In this document: in pieces, positions 1 to 5,569 of the stretch | Numbering within the stretch: the stretch's first letter is position 1 | How the letters are laid out: each line of letters starts with the position of its first letter | Made by a program: the position numbers and the translations under genes | Source of the DNA: Polaribacter sp. | GTDB lineage: Bacteria > Bacteroidota > Bacteroidia > Flavobacteriales > Flavobacteriaceae | Length of the DNA: 5,569 bases | NCBI GenBank assembly: GCA_029248845.1 | Contig: JAQWIO010000105.1 | Span: forward strand, 1 to 5,569 | Direction: 5' to 3' | The notes under the pieces: model-generated | Told to the model about the DNA's origin: nothing | Databases searched by the model: none | The model's input: the letters and a program-made list of their open reading frames with translations, nothing else

Positions 1-610
1 ACTTCAAAAAGAAAGAAACAGGTTACAAAAAAATTCTGATAATTTAGAAAGTCAGCACACAAAAGGAAAAGAATATTTGACTAATTTACAAGAGAAAGAG
101 CAACGAATTCAAGAAAAATTAGCTGGTTTTCAAGAATTGTACGATAAAAATCAGAAAATGCTTTCTCTAGGAAGAAAAACAAATGAATTACTTCATAAAT
201 ACTTTCAAACAAACAATAAAAAAGAATTAAACGCCAGCTTTAACAAGTGGTTTGCTGATGAAAAAGTAAAACATGTTAAAAAAAATCCTACGAAACCGAA
301 AACAACTTCTCAAAAGAAGAAAGCAATCGCTGTAAAAAAACAACTGGAGTATACAATAAAAAAAGTAGAAACTGAGGTATTAAAAAAAGTAGTTGATGTC
401 AGAGAAAAAAAGAAAATTGCAGCGGCTAAAATAGCCAAAGAAAAATCTGAATATGTATATAAGATTAACGACAGAGTAAAAATTGTAGGCTCTAATTCTA
501 TCGGTACAATTGATAAGATAGACAAAAAAAGTGTCACCATTAATTACGGTGTCTTTACTACAAAAACCTCAATTGAAAAATTAGAATTGGTAGAGAAAAC
601 AAAGAACTAG
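1..610 (+). CDS. mutS2: MutS2-family protein, C-terminal part (5' end off the window)
   Basis: The reading frame is open from base 2 to the TAG at 608-610, giving 202 residues. There is no convincing internal start: the TTG at 77 lies inside a continuous helix. This is therefore the tail of a longer protein. Fragment residues 1 to about 65 are charged, heptad-like coiled coil, including the stretch FQELYDKNQKMLSLG. Residues 65 to about 150 form a very lysine-rich linker. Residues 154-198 form a small beta domain of KOW-like type, with DRVKIVGSNSIGTIDKID and then NYGVFTTK. Coiled coil, basic linker and KOW-like domain, in that order, match the end of flavobacterial MutS2-like ATPases, as I recall them. 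MutS2 proteins act on DNA junctions or on stalled ribosomes rather than in classical mismatch repair. No Smr domain follows. The ATPase part cannot be seen, so the family call rests on the tail alone. The gene converges on the leu operon and is not part of it. Confidence 0.8.
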   Translation, partial: LQKERNRLQKNSDNLESQHTKGKEYLTNLQEKEQRIQEKLAGFQELYDKNQKMLSLGRKTNELLHKYFQTNNKKELNASFNKWFADEKVKHVKKNPTKPKTTSQKKKAIAVKKQLEYTIKKVETEVLKKVVDVREKKKIAAAKIAKEKSEYVYKINDRVKIVGSNSIGTIDKIDKKSVTINYGVFTTKTSIEKLELVEKTKN

Positions 611-632
611 TTTTCACCGATACATTAGCATA

Positions 633-663
633 AAAAAAGCGCTCAAATTTTGAGCGCTTTTTT
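633..663. terminator. Bidirectional intrinsic terminator between mutS2 and leuB
   Basis: A perfect hairpin has the core GCGCTCAA (639-646), the loop ATT (647-649) and TTGAGCGC (650-657). A638-A633 pair with T658-T663 and extend the stem to 14 bp. The T tract follows the stem on the plus strand, and the A tract at 632-638 becomes a seven-T tract on the minus strand. It can therefore end transcripts from both sides. It begins 22 bases after the mutS2 stop codon and lies 26 bases beyond the leuB stop codon, exactly between two convergent genes. Confidence 0.9.
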
Positions 664-689
664 GTTGTTCTTATCTCAAAAAGAGAATA

Positions 690-1745
690 CTAGACGTTCG
701 CTGCTAACCAGTCTCCTACTTCTTTTGTTCCATAGGCTGTTCCTCCATCTGCTAAATCTTCGGTAACGATTCCTTTGTCTAAAGCAGTATTTACTGCATT
801 TCTAATGGCTTGTCCTTCTTGCTGTAAACCAAAGTTTTCAAACATCATTGCAGCGGATAAAACAGTGGCCATTGGATTGGCAATATTTAATCCTGTTGCT
901 TGTGGATATGATCCGTGAATGGGTTCAAATAAACCAATACTTTTTCCTAAAGATGCACTTGGCATTAATCCCATAGAACCAGAAATTACAGAAGCTTCGT
1001 CGGTTAAAATATCTCCAAATAAATTTTCAGTAATTAATACATCATAACTGTTTGGCCACTGTACCAATCGCATGGCTACTGCATCTACAAATTCATAAGA
1101 AACAGTAACTTCTGGATAGTCTTTTTCCATTGCTTGAACAGTTTCTCTCCATAATCGTGAAGTTTCCAAAACATTTGCTTTGTCTACACAACATAATTTT
1201 TTGGAACGTGTCATGGCCAATTCAAATCCTTTTTTAGCCAAACGAGTTACCTCTGCTCTTGTGTATACACAATTATCGAAAGCTGTTTCTCCTGCATCTC
1301 TTCTGCCTTTTTCTCCAAAATAGATTCCTCCAGTTAATTCCCGTAAAAACACCAAATCAGTTCCCTCAATACGTTCTCTTTTTAAAGGAGATTTATCTAA
1401 TAAAGAAGGAAATGTAAATGTGGGTCTTACATTGGCAAATAAGCCTAATTTTTTACGCATTTTTAACAAGCCTTGCTCTGGACGAACTTTTGCTGAAGGA
1501 TCGTTATCAAATCTTGGATGACCAATAGCACCAAATAAAACGGCATCAGAAGCAACACAAATCTCATGGGTTTCATCTGGATAAGGTTCTCCAACAGCAT
1601 CAATTGCTGCGGCACCTGTTAATGCAGGTTTCCAATTAATTTCGTGCTTAAATTTTGTTGCTATAGCATCTGCTACCTTTACAGCTTGATCTATGACCTC
1701 TGGACCGATTCCATCTCCTGCTAATACTGCGATATTTAATTTCAT
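690..1745 (-). CDS. leuB: 3-isopropylmalate dehydrogenase
   Basis: LeuB oxidises (2R,3S)-3-isopropylmalate with NAD+; the product loses CO2 to give 4-methyl-2-oxopentanoate, the direct precursor of leucine. It is a cytosolic, metal-dependent enzyme of the isocitrate/isopropylmalate dehydrogenase family. The 351-residue length is normal. Visible signatures are GDGIGPEV (10-17), substrate arginines R97, R107 and R135 (in LRELTGGIYFG), the catalytic pair Y142 and K189 (VDKANVLE), and metal aspartates D221, D245 and D249 (NLFGDILTDEAS). The NAD-site segment is HGSYPQATGLNIANP (277-291). It has Gln282 where the Thermus and Bacillus enzymes have Asp. The ATG at 1745 puts the first beta strand right at the N-terminus. 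No Shine-Dalgarno sequence precedes it, only an A-rich leader. It is the last gene of the operon, 110 bases after the LeuA-type gene, and the shared hairpin follows it. Confidence 0.97.
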   Translation of the reverse strand: MKLNIAVLAGDGIGPEVIDQAVKVADAIATKFKHEINWKPALTGAAAIDAVGEPYPDETHEICVASDAVLFGAIGHPRFDNDPSAKVRPEQGLLKMRKKLGLFANVRPTFTFPSLLDKSPLKRERIEGTDLVFLRELTGGIYFGEKGRRDAGETAFDNCVYTRAEVTRLAKKGFELAMTRSKKLCCVDKANVLETSRLWRETVQAMEKDYPEVTVSYEFVDAVAMRLVQWPNSYDVLITENLFGDILTDEASVISGSMGLMPSASLGKSIGLFEPIHGSYPQATGLNIANPMATVLSAAMMFENFGLQQEGQAIRNAVNTALDKGIVTEDLADGGTAYGTKEVGDWLAANV

Positions 1746-1855
1746 TGTTGTGTTTTTTTGACTCTTCTTTGTTTGTTATGTATTGAAAAAATAGTTTCTA
1801 ATTTGTAGGTTGTTTTTGATGCTAGATGTTAAAGTACTAGAAAGTAGTTGGCAAT

Positions 1856-3376
1856 TTATAGGATATTCAACATTTTTTCTGTGGCTTTAATGGCAGATAC
1901 CGTTTGGTCGGAATCCAACCCTCTAGTTATAAATTCCCTTGCGGTTGTTTTCCAGGTGATAATCGTCTCACACAGAGCATCAGAATGACTCCCTGGAGGA
2001 ATTCTCACTGCATAATCTATCAAGTCTGGTAGGTTTTTTTTATGATGTGTTTTGTATAATTTTCTCAAGGCATTCATAAAAGCATCAAACTGACCATCTC
2101 CTTGTGCATGTGCCTCATATAGCACTCCGTCTACCTTTAATTGTAACGTAGTTGAAGGCTTCATCCCTTTAGAATGTCCTAGCACATAATTTTCTACAAC
2201 TACATTTTTCTCTATGGTATCGCTGTCTAAAACATCGGAAATAATATACGGTAAGTCTTCTTGGGAAACCACTTCTTTTTTATCTCCTAGTTCTATAATT
2301 CTTTGGGTTACTTTTTTTAACTCTTCATCGTTTAAGCTCAAGCCTAAATCTTGTAAGTTTTTTTGAATGTTTGCTTTTCCAGAGGTTTTCCCCAATGCAT
2401 ATTTTCGTTTTCTTCCAAAACGTTCTGGCATTAAATCGTTAAAATAAAGATTGTTTTTAGAATCACCATCTGCATGAATTCCTGCAGTTTGCGTAAAAAC
2501 ATTGGCTCCTACCACGGGTTTATTTACAGGAATTCTGAAACCAGAAAATGTTTCTACCAGCTTGCTCACTTTGTGCAATGCTTTTTCATTTACAGAAATT
2601 GACACATTTTTCACAAAATCATTAATCACTGCAATTACACTTGCCATTGGTGCATTTCCAGCGCGCTCTCCCATTCCGTTGATCGTTAAATGCAATCCGT
2701 TTGTCCCTGCATGTATCGCTTGCATTACATTGGCTACCCCTAAATCATAATCGTTATGCCCATGAAAATCGATATGCATGGTTGGGTATTTCTCACGAAC
2801 TTCAGTTATAAATATAAATGTTTCTTCAGGAGTTAATACCCCTAGGGTATCTGGTAACAATACACGTTCAATATTCTGACTGCTTAGAAAATCTAAATAT
2901 TCTAGAACATAGGCTTTCGAATTTCGCATTCCATTAGACCAATCTTCCAAATATACATTGGTTTTAATATGATGCTTAGCGGCTAAATCTATAGAAGCTT
3001 TGATGTCTGCAAAATGTTCTTTTGGTGTTTTTTTTAGTTGATGAGTTAAATGATTTAAAGATCCTTTGGTTAATAGATTTTGCACTTTGGCACCTGCATC
3101 AATCATCCAATCAATAGACTTCCCGCCATCTACAAAGGTTAAGACCTCTATTTGATCTAAATAATTATTGTCAATGGCCCAAGAAGTTATTTTTTTAACT
3201 GCTTGTAACTCACCTTCAGAAACACGTGCAGAGGCAATTTCTAAGCGATCTACGTTGAGTTCTTCTAGCAATAATTTGGCGATTGTTAATTTTTCGGATA
3301 CAGAAAAAGAGACTCCTGATGTTTGCTCACCATCTCGGAGTGTGGTATCCATTATTTCAATTTTTCTACAAGCCAT
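1856..3376 (-). CDS. leuA: 2-isopropylmalate synthase-type enzyme (LeuA/CimA family)
   Basis: This is an acetyl-CoA-dependent condensing enzyme of the DRE-TIM metallolyase group, about 506 residues long. Counted from the ATG at 3376, the TIM barrel begins with DTTLRDGEQ (10-18), holding catalytic R14 and metal ligand D15. HGHND (205-209) supplies metal ligands H205 and H207, and GERAGNAP (236-243) follows. The linker motif AGIHADGD (299-306) carries the likely catalytic His301. Residues from about 385 form the LeuA-dimer regulatory domain, with GDGQFDAF (426-433) and VRIPPGSHSDAL (457-468); in the family this domain binds leucine or isoleucine for feedback control. An in-frame TTG at 3382 would add two residues, but the ATG is preferred because AAGG (3383-3386) lies six bases upstream of it. 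The gene starts 21 bases after the leuD stop. Residues 99-117 lack the usual FIATS motif, so 2-oxoisovalerate is likely as substrate but not certain; citramalate synthase is the alternative. Confidence 0.85.
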   Translation of the reverse strand: MACRKIEIMDTTLRDGEQTSGVSFSVSEKLTIAKLLLEELNVDRLEIASARVSEGELQAVKKITSWAIDNNYLDQIEVLTFVDGGKSIDWMIDAGAKVQNLLTKGSLNHLTHQLKKTPKEHFADIKASIDLAAKHHIKTNVYLEDWSNGMRNSKAYVLEYLDFLSSQNIERVLLPDTLGVLTPEETFIFITEVREKYPTMHIDFHGHNDYDLGVANVMQAIHAGTNGLHLTINGMGERAGNAPMASVIAVINDFVKNVSISVNEKALHKVSKLVETFSGFRIPVNKPVVGANVFTQTAGIHADGDSKNNLYFNDLMPERFGRKRKYALGKTSGKANIQKNLQDLGLSLNDEELKKVTQRIIELGDKKEVVSQEDLPYIISDVLDSDTIEKNVVVENYVLGHSKGMKPSTTLQLKVDGVLYEAHAQGDGQFDAFMNALRKLYKTHHKKNLPDLIDYAVRIPPGSHSDALCETIITWKTTAREFITRGLDSDQTVSAIKATEKMLNIL

Positions 3377-3382
3377 AATCAA

Positions 3383-3386
3383 CCTT
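3383..3386 (-). promoter_or_regulatory. Short Shine-Dalgarno-like AAGG deciding the LeuA-type start
   Basis: On the minus strand AAGG is followed by six bases and then the ATG at 3376, a workable ribosome-binding spacing. The upstream TTG at 3382 touches the motif and would be too close. None of the other three leu genes has a similar motif at that distance, so chance occurrence in AT-rich DNA remains possible. Confidence 0.4.
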
Positions 3387-3397
3387 AAAAAGGATTC

Positions 3398-3997
3398 TTA
3401 AAAGGGTCTTGTTTCTGCAAATGCAGAAATTTCATCTTCCATATTTTTTAAATAGTCAATATCATCAAAACCATTTAACATATTTTCTTTTTTGTAGGTA
3501 TTGATCTCAAAAGACTCAGATTCGCCAGTAGCGACTAGTGTTACTATCTGGTTTGGTAAATCAACTTTAATTGCTGTTTTTGGATCTGCCATGATTGCAG
3601 CAAACAAGGTATCAGCAAATGCTGGAGAAACCTGAACCGGTAAAACACCCACGTTGAGACAGTTGTTCTTAAAAATATCTGCAAATGCTGATGAAATTAC
3701 ACAACGTAGTCCAAAATCGTACACAGACCATGCTGCATGCTCTCTGGAAGAACCAGAGCCAAAATTTCTACCCCCCACTAAAATCTTAGAACCCGCATAT
3801 ATTTCTTTATTTAAAGGGAAGTCTTCTTTGGGAGTTCCGTCTGAATTGTATCTCCAATCACGAAAAAAGTTGACATCAAAATCGACACGTTCTGTCGCCT
3901 TTAAAAAACGAGCAGGAATGATTTGATCGGTATCCACATTCTCTGTTGGTAATGGATATGCGGTGCTTGTTAGTACTTGAAATTTATCGTAAGCCAT
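3398..3997 (-). CDS. leuD: 3-isopropylmalate dehydratase, small subunit
   Basis: LeuD is the swivelling small subunit of isopropylmalate isomerase. With LeuC it converts 2-isopropylmalate to 3-isopropylmalate by dehydration and rehydration in the cytosol. The 199-residue length is typical of the bacterial form. Family signatures are ENVDTDQIIPARFL (19-32), the aromatic segment FFRDWRY (44-50) and the substrate-binding loop VGGRNFGSGSSREHA (74-88), which carries the conserved serines and arginine. The ATG at 3997 gives the expected short lead-in before the first motif. No Shine-Dalgarno sequence lies at the usual distance; the leader is A-rich and contains a short direct repeat. The gene lies 92 bases after leuC and 21 bases before the LeuA-type gene, which supports translation from one operon transcript. 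Nothing in the sequence suggests truncation or a different substrate. Confidence 0.97.
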   Translation of the reverse strand: MAYDKFQVLTSTAYPLPTENVDTDQIIPARFLKATERVDFDVNFFRDWRYNSDGTPKEDFPLNKEIYAGSKILVGGRNFGSGSSREHAAWSVYDFGLRCVISSAFADIFKNNCLNVGVLPVQVSPAFADTLFAAIMADPKTAIKVDLPNQIVTLVATGESESFEINTYKKENMLNGFDDIDYLKNMEDEISAFAETRPF

Positions 3998-4001
3998 GTT
4001 A

Positions 4002-4025
4002 TTTTGCTTGTAGCCTTTTGCTTGT
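4002..4025. repeat. Short direct repeat in the leuC-leuD spacer
   Basis: The ten-base word TTTTGCTTGT occurs exactly at 4002-4011 and again at 4016-4025, a period of 14 bases. On the coding strand it reads ACAAGCAAAA twice and ends just before the leuD start codon. GCCTT (4013-4017) and AAGGC (4031-4035) could also form a weak five-base-pair stem. Only two copies are present, so this may be simple local duplication rather than a functional site. Confidence 0.4.
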
Positions 4026-4089
4026 CGCTGAAGGCAAATTTATTTTTATAATTAAAAGCCAATGGGTATCATCCAAAGGCAATACCGTT

Positions 4090-5490
4090 TTATGCGGTTA
4101 ATAATGTTCTTGGATCCGTTACCACTCCTTCTACTGCAGATGCTGCAGCTACTAATGGAGAGGCTAATAATGTTCTAGACCCTGGTCCTTGTCTTCCTTC
4201 GAAGTTTCTGTTTGAGGTTGAAACTGATAATTTTCCTGAAGGAATTTTATCATCATTCATGGCCAAACAAGCTGAACATCCTGGTTCTCTTAAGACAAAT
4301 CCTGCAGCTGTGATAATAGTATCTAACCCTTCTGCTTTGATCTGATCGACTACTTTATGAGATCCGGGTACTAGCCAAGCGGTCACATTCTCTGCCTTCT
4401 GTCTTCCTTCAACAATAGAACAAAATGCTCTAAAATCTTCGATACGGCCGTTTGTACAAGATCCTAAAAACACAAAGTCAATTTCTTTTCCAACCATAGA
4501 ATCGCCTTCATTAAAAGACATGTATCCTAAAGATTTTTTGTAAGTATCTACGCCCCCTTCTAAACTTTCTGCAGTCGGAATTGATTTTGTTACGCCCATT
4601 CCCATTCCTGGATTGGTACCGTAAGTAATCATCGGTTCAATCTCTGATGCTTCATAGGTAAATTCTTCATCAAATTCTGCTCCTTCTTCAGTATAAAGTG
4701 TTTCCCAATATGTCATGGCCTTGTCCCAATCTGCCCCTTTCGGAGTTTGAGCACGGCCTTTTAAATATTCGAATGTTTTGCTATCAGGTGCAATCATCCC
4801 TCCACGAGCACCCATCTCAATAGACAAGTTACACACTGTCATACGACCTTCCATTGACATGTCTTCAAAAACATCGCCTGCATATTCAACAAAATATCCA
4901 GTGGCACCAGAAGTGGTTTGTTTTGCAATAATAAATAGAGCCACGTCTTTAGGAGTAACACCAATGCCTAATTTACCCCTAACATTAATACGCCTCTTTT
5001 TAGGTTTTGGTTGCATGATACATTGTGTAGACAATACCATTTCTACTTCAGAAGTACCAATACCAAAAGCAATAGCTCCAAAAGCTCCATGTGTAGAGGT
5101 ATGAGAATCTCCACAAACAATGGTTGCCCCTGGTAATGTGATTCCGTTTTCTGGTCCTACTACATGCACAATTCCATTGTTTTTATCTCCTAAACCCCAG
5201 TGAGAAATACCGTGTTTGGCAGCATTGCTTTCTAAGGCATTTAACTGGTTTGCAGATAATGGATCTGCTACCGGTAAATGTTGATTTATAGTGGGTGTGT
5301 TATGATCTGCGGTAGCGAATGTTCGCGCTGGATATACTACACTGTTTCCTCTACTTTCTAAACCTAGAAATGCAACAGGACTTGTAACTTCATGAATAAA
5401 ATGACGGTCTATAAAAAACACATCCGGACCGTCTTTAACCTGACGAACAACGTGTGAATCCCATACTTTGTCAAATAATGTATTTGCCAT
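4090..5490 (-). CDS. leuC: 3-isopropylmalate dehydratase, large subunit (4Fe-4S)
   Basis: LeuC is the large, iron-sulfur subunit of isopropylmalate isomerase and belongs to the aconitase family; it works as a heterodimer with LeuD. The product is 466 residues, the usual bacterial length. The three cluster ligands are present: C345 in GSCTNGR, and C405 and C408 in EPGCSACLA. Other family signatures are GDSHTSTHGAFG (127-138) and SNRNFEGRQGPGSRT (426-440). The start MANTLFDKVWDSHVV is the standard N-terminus of the family, which fixes the ATG at 5490. No Shine-Dalgarno sequence is visible; the leader is A- and T-rich. It is the first gene of the visible operon. Whether ilv genes or another leuA lie further upstream cannot be seen, because the window ends 79 bases before it. 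Confidence 0.98.
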   Translation of the reverse strand: MANTLFDKVWDSHVVRQVKDGPDVFFIDRHFIHEVTSPVAFLGLESRGNSVVYPARTFATADHNTPTINQHLPVADPLSANQLNALESNAAKHGISHWGLGDKNNGIVHVVGPENGITLPGATIVCGDSHTSTHGAFGAIAFGIGTSEVEMVLSTQCIMQPKPKKRRINVRGKLGIGVTPKDVALFIIAKQTTSGATGYFVEYAGDVFEDMSMEGRMTVCNLSIEMGARGGMIAPDSKTFEYLKGRAQTPKGADWDKAMTYWETLYTEEGAEFDEEFTYEASEIEPMITYGTNPGMGMGVTKSIPTAESLEGGVDTYKKSLGYMSFNEGDSMVGKEIDFVFLGSCTNGRIEDFRAFCSIVEGRQKAENVTAWLVPGSHKVVDQIKAEGLDTIITAAGFVLREPGCSACLAMNDDKIPSGKLSVSTSNRNFEGRQGPGSRTLLASPLVAAASAVEGVVTDPRTLLTA

Positions 5491-5569
5491 TTTTTATAAC
5501 TTTTACGAAATATTTATAATCAGTTGTAAAAATACGGTATTATTAGATTTATAAAGGTATTTAGAAGAT
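5491..5569 (-). promoter_or_regulatory. AT-rich non-coding leader upstream of leuC, possible promoter region
   Basis: The 79 bases before leuC are very AT-rich and hold no convincing reading frame on either strand. On the minus strand TACCTTTA (5559 to 5552) matches the Bacteroidota -7 consensus TAnnTTTG at all but the last base. Its partner -33 element would fall beyond the window edge, so the promoter cannot be confirmed. I see no leucine-rich leader peptide, riboswitch or attenuator hairpin here. The region may instead be an ordinary spacer inside a longer ilv-leu operon. Confidence 0.25.

Noticed and set aside
310..540. Minus-strand frame of 76 codons inside the mutS2 tail
   Set aside because: It is the mirror of a lysine-rich, A-rich coding region, which gives a Phe/Ser/Leu-rich artefact. 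The plus-strand frame is recognisable and explains the sequence.
77..610. A complete 177-residue gene starting at the TTG at 77
   Set aside because: The frame stays open to the left edge and the coiled coil continues through the TTG, so the start is an artefact of the window edge.
2502..2750. Plus-strand frame of 82 codons opposite the LeuA-type gene
   Set aside because: It has no recognisable domain and lies fully antisense to a well-conserved catalytic region.
3168..3401. Plus-strand frame of 77 codons opposite the start of the LeuA-type gene
   Set aside because: It is the shadow of the conserved DTTLRDGEQ region on the other strand, with no family features of its own.
3654..3926. Plus-strand frame of 90 codons opposite leuD
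   Set aside because: It overlaps the conserved LeuD motifs on the other strand and has no domain of its own.
4778..5104. Plus-strand frame of 108 codons opposite leuC
   Set aside because: It is a long shadow frame across conserved LeuC sequence with no recognisable family.
5491..5569. Leucine leader peptide or T-box-like attenuator before leuC
   Set aside because: No ATG with leucine codons, no terminator hairpin and no T-box-like structure is visible in the 79 bases available.
1..5569. CRISPR array, tRNA, insertion sequence, phage, toxin-antitoxin or defence system
   Set aside because: All the space is taken by conserved housekeeping genes and short spacers. I saw no regular repeats, transposase frames, cloverleaf sequences or small paired genes.

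Overview
The window looks like chromosomal DNA from a low-GC member of the Bacteroidota, most likely a marine-type Flavobacteriaceae. This rests on four things: the AT-rich composition; nearly complete absence of Shine-Dalgarno sequences before clear gene starts; a short MutS2-like protein of flavobacterial type that ends without a Smr nuclease domain; and a leucine operon built around a roughly 506-residue LeuA homologue of the kind seen in Bacteroidota. The genus is inference.

Layout. The left 610 bases are the 3' end of a plus-strand gene for a MutS2-family protein whose ATPase part lies off the left edge. A strong hairpin with A and T tracts on both sides (633-663) fills most of the short convergent gap and can stop transcription from both directions. 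The rest is one minus-strand operon, read right to left: leuC (5490 to 4090), leuD (3997 to 3398), a LeuA-type synthase (3376 to 1856) and leuB (1745 to 690). All four are intact, with no frameshifts or mobile elements. The last 79 bases (5491-5569) are AT-rich and non-coding and should hold the leuC leader, and perhaps part of a promoter.

How the genes work together. The LeuA-type enzyme condenses acetyl-CoA with a 2-oxo acid. LeuC and LeuD form the 4Fe-4S isopropylmalate isomerase. LeuB oxidises the isomerised product, which then loses CO2 to give the 2-oxo acid precursor of leucine. The same LeuCDB enzymes can also process citramalate towards isoleucine, so the exact substrate of the LeuA-type enzyme matters and is not settled by the sequence.

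This is essentially a conserved housekeeping region, and I found no sign of a new defence, mobile or signalling system. The points most worth a second look are the non-classical substrate-loop motif in the LeuA homologue and a Gln in LeuB where well-studied NAD-dependent homologues have the Asp that holds the NAD ribose. Smaller points are the Smr-less MutS2 tail, the shared terminator and a short direct repeat between leuC and leuD.
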